Shown: positions 23,690 to 35,729, numbered from the stretch's first letter. The stretch is DNA of 64,000 bases from Chloridium humicola (GCA_027569505.1 JAPDFF010000005.1:558001-622000), one strand, 5' to 3'. Notes: a model not told the origin generated them from the letters alone. Made by a program: numbers and translations.

Positions 23690-25271
23690 TCACCACGGTT
23701 CAAGCACCTTCGCAGGTGGCACCCCCACGCTCCTCCCGCTTCTCCGATCCTCCGACAGATCAAACTCCCGCATCACCACGATCCCCCTCACATCGTCGCC
23801 CACCCCATCCTCCCCACCACCACCACCCCCATTACCACACCCCCCCGTCACCGCCGTCGTCTTCTTAATACACTGCAACTTGACCACATCCTCCCCCACC
23901 AACCCAGCCATAATCTTCTCTTCACTCTCCGTAAAACTGATATTCGTCAGCGGGTGCTGACTCCCCGCCTTACTCCCCCCACCACCGCTCTTTCCTGCCC
24001 CCGTGCCCCGGCGGTTGGAATGGGGGTGGGGAGAGTGCGGGTGGCTGCCGCCGATGCTGCGGAAGTGATTGTTGTCGGGGGTTTTGTATTTGGCTTTTTC
24101 GGTCGTGCGCTGCGCGCTGCTGCCGAGGAGAGGGCGCAGCCAGGTCTTGAGGAGGGGGAAGACCATCGGGAGATTGGTGGTTGCTACGGCGACGAAGGCT
24201 TCGCGCGTGCCCCAGGCGCCGGCGAGTTCGGCGCCGTGGATTTCGTCCTGGGGAGAAAGGATATTGTGTCAGCGGTGGGAGCGGGTAGGCGGGCCCGGGG
24301 GGGGGGGTGAGAAGGCCGGGAGGTGAAAAGGGGGTGGAAAGGGGGTGGAAAAGGGGACTTACCACAATGATAAACACCGTCTTCAGCGTCGCGCACACCA
24401 GCACAAACACGCCCGCCCCAAGAACCAGCGTCGACGCAATCTTCTCAACCAACCGCAGGCGCGAGCGCCACAGCAGCGGCAGCGGGATTGCGAGGAGGTA
24501 GAGGTCGCTGAACAGGTTGGCGCCGTAGGATACCCACACGACCGGGTGCGACACGGCGGGCTGGCACACGTTGCCCGGGTCCGGGTGGATCTGCCAGTTG
24601 CGCGGGAAGGGCCGGCACACGAGGAAGATGGCGAAGATGGAGGCCACCCAGCCCGCGAGGACGAGCGCGAGTCCGCCGTGTACGCGGTTGCGGTAGCGGC
24701 TGCCGAGGCCGTTCTGCAAGCGGGATGGGTGAGCTTTGGAAAGAGGATGTGGTCAGGGGTATGAAGGGAGGCATACTGTGAGGCGGAAGTAGAAGAACAG
24801 CATGGCGCACTTGAGGGTGGTCATCAGCGTTGCGTAGAAGGACCATCCGGCGATTTGGATCTTGGAGCCAATCTCCCGCATGTGGTATTCTGGGTCGCTA
24901 GGCAAGAGGGCGGCGCGCTGGTCGTCAGTGAGGCCGTTGTTTGCCATGCCATGCGCATGGGTACCAATTCCGTAGCCCAAACATGTCTGGATTGTGTACA
25001 GCAGCTGGATGGACGCGCCGGTTCCATGGTCAGCAGCCGAACTTGAACCATCCCCCGCCGTCACCTCGAAAAGAGAATAGTAACTTACAACGGCAACCCA
25101 CACCAAGTAATCATCCGTCTCAAAGTGCCTCCATCCCACGGCCTTGACGCGGGCGTAGGTCCTCAGCACCGTGATCACGACGCCAAAGGCGTACAGGGTC
25201 CAAAGCGTGATGTCGGAAGCGCGGGCGGCAGCCGCGGCAGCCGCGGCCGCTTCCGCTGCGGCGTCAGACAT
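23690..25271 (-). CDS. PTH11-like / fungal rhodopsin-domain 7-TM protein (4 exons)
   Basis: Plasma-membrane protein of the large PTH11-related receptor group. Exons on the complement: 25271-25089, 25004-24777, 24713-24363 and 24247-23690, all in phase, giving 439 aa. An Ala-rich N-terminus precedes TM1; the family hallmark VLRTYARVKAVGWRHFETDDYLVW follows, then YGIGTHAHGM, five more membrane spans, and EIHGAELAGAWGTREAFVAVATTNLPMVFPL in the last span. The ~160-residue cytoplasmic tail is Gly/Ser/His-rich with low complexity. The first splice joins VAV to LLYTIQTCLGYGIG, restoring the usual spacing. It sits between inverted repeat copies A and B. The ligand is unknown. Confidence 0.9.
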
Positions 25272-26636
25272 TTATGAGTCCGCTCTTTATGAACCAAACT
25301 GTCGATCCTTTGAGTCCGGATACCGGGGAGGCCCAATTCGATCGAGATGTTGAGCAGTTCCCACCAGAATGATTCGATGAACCGACAAAAACGGCGGAAC
25401 CGTCGGGAGGTCAAAACATGGAGACATGGGTCCCATTTGTATTTCACATAGAAAAGCTTGCTGGACCTGTAAAGCGACACATGGAGCGCCAGGAAGGCTG
25501 GACATTGGCGAGGGCGTCGTTGTGGGGAGCTGGGCACCGGAATGGGGAGGGGTCCCGAGAGAGAAGAGGTCCCCGGAGGTCGAGACACGGCGGCCGTTTG
25601 ATTTGCTTCTTGAATAGTGGCAAACAACCGCATTCAGCCGGCTTCGCCCGTGGCGCTCTCTGGAGGACAGGCCCAGACGGCGTGGGAATCCCGGCAGAGG
25701 GCCCTGGCGATGGCTGCAACATCAAATGCCGGCCACGTCCCATTCCTCGGATTCGCTCGCGGAATGTTTCTCAAGCAGGGGCAGGGGTAAGAAGCAGCCG
25801 ATTCGATTCCCAATGCCAGCACGTGCAGAAATGGATCTGATGTGGGTGTGAGCTTGTCTTAGCCGCTGGGCGTTGGACAGGGGGTTGGCCGTGGTGTTTC
25901 CACTCCCCGTACCCATGGCGCCCCAAAGTGTTGGGAAAATTGGGAGCAAAATAGCCAAAGAAAGACGATGTTCTGCTTCATACTCTGGAGTAAAGGTTTC
26001 TTCCCTCTTCTGCTTTTGAAGCCGCCATTCCGGACCTTGCCATGTCCAACATGGAGGCATGTCGTCTTAAGCTTTGAGATAACAAGGGCCCCTGGTCCCT
26101 GCCACCAGTTCGCGCTAACAAACGAAGAGTTCTTGGCAAGAGCCGCATTGTGGGGAGCTGCAACGTCCAGCTGAGGGGCTCTGCTGAGATTGTCAACAAA
26201 CTGGAGCCCGCAACAGTCTCCAGTCTCTCTTTTCTAGCCACAAGCTAGCAAGAAAATTGCGCAATCCTTCCGAAATGGAATCACCAATTGTTCCAGCATG
26301 TGAGTCTCTTCAAGTTGACCAAGTTGTGTCCAGGACCAATTTTTTCAAAGACCAAGGCTCCTGGCTGGAAGGCTGAGACATGCATACTGCGGACTGCCGT
26401 CCGAGACCCTTTGGACACCCCCCTGCCAGAGAAGGAAAGAATTGCCGCATCTGCACGACATCAAAGCGAGACCGGGGTTACACGTGGAGAAGCACCGGAG
26501 CCCAAGATGAAAACGATAAGAGAGCTTGACTCTTTCCGTCCACTCTCGCGTGGCCGTTATCCGCATCGGGAGAGTAGTTCGTGGAGTACAGGAAACTGCG
26601 ATAGTTAATGGATCCAAAGACCCGACTCGCTGCGAG
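25272..26636. other. Divergent upstream region of receptor and FAD oxidoreductase genes
   Basis: About 1.4 kb with no supported gene. The two start codons face away from each other, so regulatory sites for both genes probably lie here. Confidence 0.45.
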
Positions 26637-26643
26637 TATATTA
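26637..26643 (+). promoter_or_regulatory. TATA-like element of the FAD oxidoreductase gene
   Basis: TATATTA lies about 100 nt upstream of the ATG, followed by a pyrimidine-rich leader. Position and sequence fit a core promoter; function is inferred. Confidence 0.4.
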
Positions 26644-26740
26644 ACCGAGGCGCAGCGCATTGCCCCGATGCCGTTGAGCTTGAGAGTTTGACGCATTCCT
26701 CCCTTTTCCCCTATCTCGCCCCTGAGCAGTCGCAAACACA

Positions 26741-28324
26741 ATGCGCTGGACCAACCTCCTGGCCTCTGCGGTCGCCTGGGCTGTGGCCGCCGCCGTGCCC
26801 GTTGTGGAGTCGGACGCGAGCCTGGCTTTTATCGCCGGCAGCCGTCCTTGCAGCATCCTCGACTTCTGGAAGTTTGCCTTGAGCCTCTCCAGGGACGCCG
26901 AGGTCTACTTCCCGGGGATGACTGGCTTCAACCAGTTCTCCCAGAGATGGTCTGCCCTGGAGTCTCCTGCCGTGAACATCACCGTCCTTCCGGCTACCGA
27001 GAACGACGTTGTTGAGATCGTAAGTCCCTTACCCGTCGCCATCCTTAGCAGACATAATTGCTGACGGTTCCACCAGGTCCGCATTGCAAACAACTGCAAC
27101 ATTCCCTTCCTAGCGTACAATGGCCTGCACGGCTCCGTCACCACTCTGGGCCGCATGGACTGGGGTATTGCCGTCAACCTGAAGAAGTTGTCCGGCGTGT
27201 CCATTGCCGGCGACGGCCAGACAGCCACCGTTGCTGGCGGCACCAACTCTAAGCTGCTCATCGACACCCTCTGGGAGGCCGAGAAGCAAGCCGTGACTGG
27301 CACCTGCGAGTGCGTCAGCTACATGGGCCCCGCTCTCGGCGGCGGTCATGGCTGGCTCCAGGGCCGCCATGGCCTCATTGCCGACCAGTTCGTGTCCCTG
27401 AGGGTCGTCCTCGCCGACGGCACCCTCAAGACCATCGACGCCAACTCGGACCTCTGGTGGGCCATGCGCGGCGCCGGTCACAACTTCGGCATCGTCACCT
27501 CCGTCACCATCAAGATCTTTCCCATTGAGCACACCAACTGGGCCATCGAAACCCTCATGTTCACCGGCGACAAGGTCAAGGCCCTCTACCAAGCCGCCAA
27601 CGACCACATCCTCAAGAACGGCGACCAGCCCGTCGACATCATCAACTGGTCCTACTGGTTCAATCTGCCCCAAGTTGACCCCAACGGCCCGGTCATCGAG
27701 TTCTACATCATCCAGGAGGGCGTCGACGCTGTCGACCCGGCCTACACCGAGCCCTTCCACGCCCTCGGCCCCATTTCCATCACCCCCAAGAACGGCACCT
27801 ACCGCGACGTCTCCGGCTGGACCGGCATCGCCATGGACAGTCCCCCGTGCCAAAACGCCGGCATGGCCAACCCCCGCTTCCCCATCTACCTCTCCACCTA
27901 CAACCCCGACGCCCAGGAGGAGCTCTACAAGGCCTTTGCCTCCGCCACGGCCGGCTCCTCCCCCTTCGCGGGCTCCCTCTTCATGTTCGAGGGCTACTCC
28001 ACCCAGGGCGTCGACGCCGTTGACGCCGAGTCCTCAGCTTACGCCTACCGCGAGGATAACCTGCTCATTGCCCCGCTGCTGCAGTACACCCCCGCGGGCC
28101 CCGAGCGCGACGCCGAGGCTAAGAAGCTCGGTAATGTGATGCGAAATATTTTGCATGAGGGCAGCAACCGCGCCGAGATGCATACCTATGTCAACTATGC
28201 GTATGGTGATGAGGGTGTCAAGGCGTGGTATGGGTATGAGGAGTGGCGTCAGGATAGGCTGCAGGCGCTGAAGGCAAAGTATGATCCTAAGGGGAGGTTT
28301 AGCTTTTATGCTCCTGCTGCGTAA
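26741..28324 (+). CDS. Secreted FAD-linked oxidoreductase, BBE/GOOX type (2 exons)
   Basis: Flavin oxidase of the berberine-bridge-like group, probably oxidising a sugar or other alcohol with O2. Exons: 26741-27019 and 27077-28324; a 57-nt GT-AG intron; 508 aa. The N-terminal ~19 residues form a signal peptide. The PCMH-type FAD domain spans about residues 60-240 and carries LHGS (His ~111) and GTCECVSYMGPALGGGHG (Cys ~170), the positions used for 8-alpha-histidyl and 6-S-cysteinyl FAD links in glucooligosaccharide oxidases. The C-terminus has the BBE-type NYAYGDEGVKAWYGYEEWRQDRLQALKAKYDP segment (written here only as its start and end: NYAYGDE... and LKAKYDP). Related AA7 enzymes act on oligosaccharides; the substrate here cannot be told. 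Confidence 0.9.
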
Positions 28325-28619
28325 GCGGTAGACACGTGGCGGGGGATGGTGTGCTCTGGTGGTAAGAAGGGAATTATTGTTAGTGGTAATAGTAATCGGG
28401 TGGTAGTAGTAATGGACTGAATCTCTAAGAAGAGCAACTCTCTTGCCCAGTTGTCATTGATGCTCACTTCCCGTCATCTATCTTACAAATTCGTTTTAAA
28501 CGCAGCTCTCACTGCTTCAGAAAACGGCAATCTGTTGAAGAAATGTAAGAGAGAGGGTAGGGTGTCTATGGGTTTCCGTCTTCGATGACAGTCCTAGAAC
28601 AAAGAGTGAGACTTGCCCT

Positions 28620-29056
28620 TCGCTGTCGATGGATTAAGAATTAAGTTGAGATGGTTCAAGACATTCGGTTTCAACAACAGGAAAATTGATTTTCTCTGCC
28701 AGGAAATTTTGTTAATGTAGGCAATTTGCAAGAGATAACTAGAGACCTCGTCCACAATTCGAGTCTCACAACGAGCGTTGAGCCAATATATGCCGCTTCG
28801 GTCAACAAATTGGTACTTTGATGGTTCCCACACTAGCTTTGTTGCCATTGCAAGCCCATCCTTCCTTTGTTGGCTGGGTGGGCTTATTTGCCCACCATCG
28901 CCGCTCTCTCTGAGGTAGCTCTGAATATCACCATCATCTTCCTCTGGTGCTCTTCTTCGCCCTGCTTCCCTGAGGGGTAATGGTAATGTTTCTTTAGATA
29001 ACAGACGCAAGTTAAACAGGATAGGATGATCGAAGACTCGGTTCCCAGTTCGTGAC
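28620..29056 (-). repeat. Dispersed repeat, copy B (order X-Y), inverted to copy A
   Basis: On the minus strand block X (29056-28971) runs directly into block Y (28970 to about 28620). Y is open for 138 codons after a Met (29010-28594) with text such as WEPSKYQFVDRSGIYW that is still recognisable, though broken, in copy A. Whether this frame was ever a protein is unknown. No terminal inverted repeats were seen. Confidence 0.75.
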
Positions 29057-29345
29057 AGGTTCGGTTGTCAGCCGGACAGGGAACAACAGGTGCTGCCTGG
29101 AAAATTTTGGACCATGTGAAGTTCGTAAAGGACACCAACGACCCAATACCCGGCGTCGGAGGGCTATAGAAATTGTCCATAGATTCGCTCGTCGGGACCA
29201 TGCCCTCATTTATACAATATCTATCTGAACCTCAACCTCCATGGTGTTCTCCCAGTGAGCCAACCCCTTTTAGTTCACCGTCCCCTTCCCCCCTCCGCTA
29301 GGTGCAACCTCATGCTCCCTCCAATGTCTCACCTACCCGAAACGC

Positions 29346-31904
29346 TCAATCCCTCCCTCCCGACACCTCCCGTTTGATATACTTCTTCCCCCGATACCCC
29401 CCACCACGATACCCACCCCTCCCACCCCTACGCCCACAACCACCAGGATACCAACCCCCACTCTCCCTCCTCCCCTCCTTATCAAGCCTCCACCCCCCAC
29501 CACCACCATCCACCTTACCCTCCACCAGCGCCCTCGCAAAGTCCTCCATCTCACGCAGCAGTTCTATCCCACAGTCCTCCTCCAACTCCTGCCCGTCTCG
29601 TCCGACCAACACCGCCAAGCCTTCGTTGAACGGGTTCTTGATGTGTCCGATGCGGAAGAAGTCGACGGGCGTCTTGCTGAGCCACTGCACCTTGAACGGG
29701 TCGCTCACGTCCCAGTGGATGCTCTTGACCCAGCTCGGGCGGGGGATGGAGGAGGATGGGGCGGATGTCATGCGTGCCTTGGTGATGGGTTAGTGGGAGG
29801 GCAGGGGAGGGGATGGGAAAAAGGGGGGCTGGGGGAGACAGACATATCCCTGAAACGCTTTGCTCTGGTTGACGGAGAAAAAGAGGATCACGTTCTTGTA
29901 CTCGGCAAAGGCTGCGGCGAGTTTCTCGCCGTTGTGGATTTGGGTGGTCCAGACGCCCTGAGCGTGGGGGTTAGCGAGCTGGGTGGTGGGCGTGGGTTGG
30001 AGCCTTGGGGACTTGCGGTTTCCATGCATCCCTGCACATTCTCCTCGTTGTACGACTTGACGATGAAAAAGCGCGTGTCTGTTTCGTCGTTAGTCATGGG
30101 AGTTGATGGGATGAAAAGCAAGATACTTACCGCCCCTGCGGCCCAGATCGACGGGGATCGGGTACGGTGAGGCATTCTGACCGGAATCCTTGCGGCGCGG
30201 CGACTCGGAGAGCATACTATCGCCCTTGTACCGATCATAATGGCGGGGGCGGTCTTCGTAGTCATCATAATCTCGGCGGGACTGGGTGCTGACACGGCGG
30301 TGAGGCGAGTAATCCCGCGGGCGAGTCGGGGGGCTCCGGCGATAGTCATGGCGGGAAGAAGGCGAATGTGGGCGCCGGTCAGTCTTGTCATGATGGGAAT
30401 CGCGGCGGTCACTTCCCCGCGGCCTGTTGCCAGCATCATCGGCACGGCTCGCTGGACCCTCAAGCCGTGGAGCCTTTTCCTTGCGATCTGTGGTAGTCTC
30501 TTCGTCGTGTGCTCTCTTGCTATGGGGATTGATAACGACGGACTCTTTGGCTTCGCGCACAGGCACAAGCATGGGGGTGGCAGGAGTCAGTAAGCCGCTG
30601 CTCTCGCCGACTGCTGGTGAGTTGGAGACCACGGTGGTAAGCCGTGTGACGGTCGAGCGCTGTAATCCCATGTCCAGTTCTTCCTCTTCCATGAGTTTCC
30701 GCTCCTCCTCCTCAATTCTCAGTTTCTCGGCAGCGAGCGCTTTTACTCTTTGGAATCGGTCGAGCTTTCTGGCGCGAAGATCGGTGTTGTAGTAGTCCGT
30801 CATCTCGAGCCAATCCTTGACGTCGGGAACATTGTTCAGGAGTTGTGTGAAGCACTCTTCAGACAAGGCTTGTTTGGGAGTTTGGGAAGGTTTGTTGTCG
30901 CTGTGATTTTTAAGGCTAAGGGCCTCTTCCACCTTGCTGTTACCGTTCTTGACTGTAAGAGACCTCTGTTCCACTTTGCTATTGGTAATTAGCTTGTCCC
31001 TGGGCGGCGCTTGTCCTTCCGTGCTGTCACGGGGTGCCTTGGGTAGATCAAATGAATGGGGAGTCTCTTGTGCCGGTTTGGGCGCGGCTGGTCGCGGTTT
31101 GCGTTCGCTCTCCCGACGGGATGGTTCGAAGTCGGGGGTCTTTTCAGATGTCGAGTCAGTTCTTCCGCGAGCGAGCTGTTGGCGGCTGTTTGTGGCAACA
31201 GAGGGCGGAGTAGTAGAGGGCGCTGTAATCTTTGAGTCTGCTGTCGCCGATTTTGGTTGTTTCGGCGGCAAGGTTTCTCCCGCCTCAAGGGACGGTGGGC
31301 TGGCCAGGCTCTTTGACGCTTTAGGGGTCACCTTTTCAGGGACTTTGATCTCTTTGTTCGGCTGATGGGCCTGCTTGTCTTTTGCGACGGCGGACACCAC
31401 CCGTGCTGGGATGCTGGGGTAAGGCCGTACTTGCGTGGAGGGTTCCTTGCTCTCTGCCGTAGAGACTGCCAGGACTGGACACGTTGTCTTTGTGGTGGTG
31501 TCTAGTGAAGGTGAAAAATGCCCATGAGCAGACACGAGCTGTTGACGCTGTTGATGCGTATCACTGCTGTTCGAGTTACTGATGCCCAGCCCTGGAATCT
31601 CATCAACGTTAGACGAAATGGACGAGATCAAGGCTGCGATATCGCTCGCATCGGCCTGGAGCGAGGTTTTTAGCGGCGGCGGCCGAGGGGGTTTGTCGGC
31701 ATCGAGGCTGGTTGAGGAAAGCTGTGCCGACTCCGAGGGAGCAATCCCGGCAGAGGCAGCCGTGACGGGCTCTGGGCCTGGTCTCGGCGAGTCGGCTGTC
31801 TTCGCACGGGACTGGCTGCGGCTCCGGAGGAGCTTCTCCTTAAGTTCGGCAGCGCGGGCGTCCAGGCCAAGCCTGTGGGCTGTTAGGGGCTGCGTCATTG
31901 TCAA
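29346..31904 (-). CDS. YTH-domain RNA-binding protein, m6A reader (4 exons)
   Basis: Binds N6-methyladenosine in RNA; the fungal relatives include Mmi1 and YTHDC1-like readers. Exons on the complement: 31904-30131, 30078-30017, 29957-29844 and 29777-29346, giving 793 aa. The first ~590 residues are disordered, with a helical charged stretch (RARKLDRFQRVKALAAEKLR) and an Arg/Ser/Asp-rich part. The YTH domain begins at DTRFFIVKSYNEENV and includes GVWTTQ, NVILFFSVNQSKAFQGYARM, SIHWDVSDPFKVQWL and NPFNEGLAVLVGRDGQEL; the Trp residues of GVW and VQWL fit the aromatic cage. The tail is Gly/Arg-rich. The second intron has to be GC-AG (donor GCAAGT at 30016-30011) to keep the domain in frame with the normal six-residue spacing between ENV and GVW. 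Confidence 0.92.
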
Positions 31905-34217
31905 CGCATCGACCCTCGAGGGCGACTGGCACCTGGTCAGCGAGCATCCAGGGAAAGAAAAGAAAACTGGTGGTCAAGGTACGCTAATGGTTGTCGAAGA
32001 GCTCGCTGGGATAGCGGTCGGCGGCGAGAAAATAGCTTGGGTTGCGTGGGTTGATGCAAAGTTGCCGACGTTGAAGGTTTGCGGTGGAAAGTAGCCGTCA
32101 GGACTGGGAAGGAAGGCACCGGGACCTGGATCGGGCTCCTGCCAACTTAACGGGTTGCGAGGCCACATTCTTTCGCGGCGAGATCCAAACGAAGAACAGG
32201 TTTGTTAAGCCCAATGAAGTCTCAGACCCGTCCTCTGCAAGATAAAGGTGAACTCCAGGTCTTGTTCTTCAACCAGCTGGCATGCCCTTTCAGCACTCAT
32301 CCAGCAATTGTCGAGCACAGTGCGAGAGATTATTTGATGATTTACCTTTCACAAAGACGATCTAACCAAATTCTGTGATCTATCGACTTTCGAAATCGAG
32401 CTCCCTCAAACTCGGTGAGAACTCGAGAACAAAGACGATGCCGAAGCCCGGGGTCACAACCCAAACTCACGGGGCCAGACTCTCCAGTGACCTTGACGAA
32501 AGGTGGGATCGGGCCGGCAGCTTGTCACCCTCAAACCGAACGTGGACGCGGCTTCGAGTCCTTCCTCTCAGTTGGCTCGGCAGCGATGGCGGACGGGCAA
32601 CTGCACGATTGTTGAGCAACCGACCACAAGGAAAATCGGGATGTGAGGTCAGAGTTCTCAGGGGTGGAGCTGACTCCCGAGGGCTGATTCGCTTGCTGTC
32701 ATGCTGATGCTGCTGTTAGCCTCGGCTTCTTCCGGCGCCGTTTGCTCGGGTCCTGTGGAGCCTGCAGCCTGGAAAATCCACCAATTGAGCTCGCATTCTC
32801 GAACACATGCCCCAAGCTTCTTCAGCTTCCATCGCCTTCCTGGTTCGTCATGGGCTTCCAGTTTGAAATTCCATTGTTGTGGCTTGAGCTCCAGAACACC
32901 CAAAATGAAATCGCAATTTGAAACAAACTGAGCGCTCCGGAATCTCGACACCAGAAAGCAACATCGAAGTCACGCTCATCGCCAAGTCTCCTATCGCAAG
33001 CATTGCCGCTCGATGCCACCACGACGCGACGACATGGACTTGTCACAAGTGGCACAAACCCGGGAGCAAATGGCCCGCCTCCCGATTGGGGTTTATGCAC
33101 AGTCCACCAGCAAACGACGAGCCTGAGCCGCCCGAGCTTTTATGTTTCATAAATATTAACGACAGGAAGAATCTCGCGCAAGCGTTTGTTCTGCAGCAAG
33201 TCGACGGCGATTCGAGCCTGGCCGCAGATGCAAGACCGGCAGCCCTGACTGTCTTGGCGGCGCTTGGGGGCCAGATCGACGTGAGCAGCAGCCTGCAGTT
33301 GGCAATCTGCGCTCTCCTTGCCGAACCGCTCGGCCCGTTCTTCCGGGACCCTACTCGGTATCTGGACCGCCCCCGGCGTTCTCTGTGGTGTTTGCCCCGG
33401 GTTGGCTCTTGCGACATGGCCTCGGGACTTCCCACACCACCATCACGACCCCTGCCGCCATGCACTAGGGGCGCTTCCTGGAACACCACCTGAGCGGGGT
33501 GTTAAGATTTGGGGGCTTTCAGTGGGGCACCCGGAGACGCAAGCGAGCCTTGTTCCTGCATGAGCCTGCCGGAACTGCCCCCTGTCCGCCCCTGAGCAGC
33601 CGCACGAACCACCACATCCCCCGCTTTCAACCCATCGCTAACGTCGCCATGTTTCATGCTTCCCGGCACATCAGATGGTGCATCTTGCGAACAACTGGCA
33701 TGGCCTGGGTACCCGCGCCTAGGGCAGGCGCTGGCAGCAACACCCATGGCTCGCGTCACTCAGATCACCTTGGCATCTCAGTCTCTCCAAACAGCGAGGG
33801 CATGATCTCTGGTTCTGTTTGTTCTTGCTCATCAGGGTTACTCCAACCGCTTGCCTCTGCTCGCGCGCTGGGAATCTACATACTGGGAGAGCCCCCTGCG
33901 GCGGTTGGTTTCCCCCATTCTGGCACCTCTCCCCTTATCACACAATGTGCTTCTTCAATTGCATTCCCTGTCTTGGCTGCCGTCTTTTGTCATCACCATG
34001 GGTCCTCCGCCTACCCTGAACCTCTCGCTCGACCTGAAACACAAAGATTTCTCCGTCGTCTGCCCTGCTGCCAAAGGCGGGGTTTCCTTATCGCCGCCAC
34101 CATAGGTGCGTTCCCGGTTCATACCGCTTGATGGAGGGGGGTTAAACGACCAAGTGGGTGTGAGGCCGATGCAGGGGCGCCATGTTGACCTACGGAGGCT
34201 ACCGGAGTGGCATTCAG
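31905..34217. other. Intergenic, 2.3 kb
   Basis: Overlapping ORFs up to ~210 codons on both strands, none with a recognised domain. Contains the promoter of the minus-strand YTH gene and, at its right end, that of the AA9 gene. Confidence 0.45.
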
Positions 34218-34224
34218 ATATAAG
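34218..34224 (+). promoter_or_regulatory. TATA-like element of the AA9 gene
   Basis: ATATAAG lies 223 nt upstream of the AA9 start codon and is followed by a long CT-rich leader. Likely core promoter; inferred from sequence and place. Confidence 0.4.
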
Positions 34225-34446
34225 ACGCAGCTTGATCCCACCGTGAACTTCCTTTGGCTCTCACCAGGCGCAAGGCGATCTTCGAACAAAGCCACTTTTC
34301 CATTCATTCTTTCTTCACATTCTCTTCATTGACTGAAGACTTTTCTTCTTCCGCTCCTTGCCCCTTTATCCATTCTTTCCGCTAGACGGTACTGAGCTTC
34401 GATACACGCAACTTCATCTTCTTCATTCCTAGACAAGTGCTTCAAG

Positions 34447-35511
34447 ATGCCTTCTTTCACCTCCACGACCCTCCTTTCCGCCCTTGCCGGTGCGGCCGCG
34501 GTTTCCGCCCACGGCCATGTCAAGAACATCGTGATCAACGGCCTCTCCTACCAGGGCTATGAGATCAACACCTTCCCTTACATGCAGAACCCGCCGGCCG
34601 TTGTTGGCTGGACCGCCACCAACACGGACAACGGCTTCGTCGCCCCTGACGCCTTCGCCAGCCCCGACATCATCTGCCACAGATCCGCCACCAACGCCAA
34701 GGGCCACGCCGCTGTTGCCGCCGGCGACAAGGTCCTCATCCAGTGGGACACCTGGCCCGAATCCCATCACGGCCCAGTCATCGACTACCTCGCCAACTGC
34801 GGCAGCGCCGGGTGCGAGACGGTCGACAAGACCACCCTCGAGTTCTTCAAGATCTCTGAGGTCGGCCTAGTAGACGGCACCAAGGCGCCCGGCGTCTGGG
34901 GCTCAGACCAGCTGATCGCCAACAACAACGCGTGGCTGGTCCAGATCCCGCCCACCATCGCCCCTGGCAACTACGTCCTCCGCCACGAGATCATCGCCCT
35001 GCACAGCGGCAACCAGGCCAACGGCGCCCAAAACTACCCACAGTGCTTCAATCTCCAAATTACCGGCTCCGGTACCGCCACCCCCGCCGGCGTCAAGGGC
35101 ACCGCCCTCTACAAGCCCACCGATGCCGGCATCCTCGCCAACATCTACACCTCCCCCGTCAAGTACGAGATACCCGGCCCCGCCCTCATCGCCGGCGCGG
35201 CTAGCATCACCCAGGGCACCTCCGCCATCACCGCCTCTGCCACCGCCTTGACCGGCTCCGCCACGGCTGCTCCTCCCGCTGCCACCACCGCCGCTGCGGC
35301 TGTCACGACCACCGCTTCGGCCAACACGGGCGCCTCGCCCGTGCCAGATGCCTCTTCTGCCACGACCACTGCCGCCGCCGCTGTCTCGACGACGTCTGTG
35401 GCACCTCCGGCGCAGACTGCGGCTACCAAGACGACGAAGCGCCCGCGCCCCACGCGCTGCCCGGGTTTGGATAAGAAGCGCAGGCATGCGAGGGATATTG
35501 CGAGGAAGTGA
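34447..35511 (+). CDS. AA9 lytic polysaccharide monooxygenase
   Basis: Copper enzyme that oxidatively cleaves cellulose or related beta-1,4-glucans outside the cell. It is intronless, 354 aa. The signal peptide ends at SA-21 so that His22 becomes the N-terminal copper ligand (HGHVKNIVING). The second ligand His is in WPESHHGPV (about residue 107) and the axial Tyr in NYPQCFNLQI. The catalytic domain ends near residue 245; an Ala/Thr/Ser-rich tail of about 85 residues follows and ends in a basic segment (KRPRPTRCPGLDKKRRHAR). No CBM1 is present. The start has an AAG ATG context after a long CT-rich leader. Confidence 0.95.
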   Translation: MPSFTSTTLLSALAGAAAVSAHGHVKNIVINGLSYQGYEINTFPYMQNPPAVVGWTATNTDNGFVAPDAFASPDIICHRSATNAKGHAAVAAGDKVLIQWDTWPESHHGPVIDYLANCGSAGCETVDKTTLEFFKISEVGLVDGTKAPGVWGSDQLIANNNAWLVQIPPTIAPGNYVLRHEIIALHSGNQANGAQNYPQCFNLQITGSGTATPAGVKGTALYKPTDAGILANIYTSPVKYEIPGPALIAGAASITQGTSAITASATALTGSATAAPPAATTAAAAVTTTASANTGASPVPDASSATTTAAAAVSTTSVAPPAQTAATKTTKRPRPTRCPGLDKKRRHARDIARK

Positions 35512-35729
35512 TGCGTAGATGGGAAGGCTTGGTTCGGAGGTTGTTTTGATTGGGGTGGGTTGGAGGTTAGAAGGGTGCCTTTCGGGAAAGGGGTTCTTTG
35601 CATGACTGATGTTTTGTTCGTTGTATATATCATGACTTTGCAACTTTTTGGGGTGTATTTATAAATTTGAGCCTGCGCTTTTGCACACTGTTACCCTCAC
35701 TCTCCGGACTGTTGCGCCGAGCCAAATTT

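Noticed and set aside
32918..34131. Two ORFs of about 190-210 codons before the AA9 gene
   Set aside because: No recognisable domain, no fungal intron pattern, and comparable ORFs overlap on the other strand.
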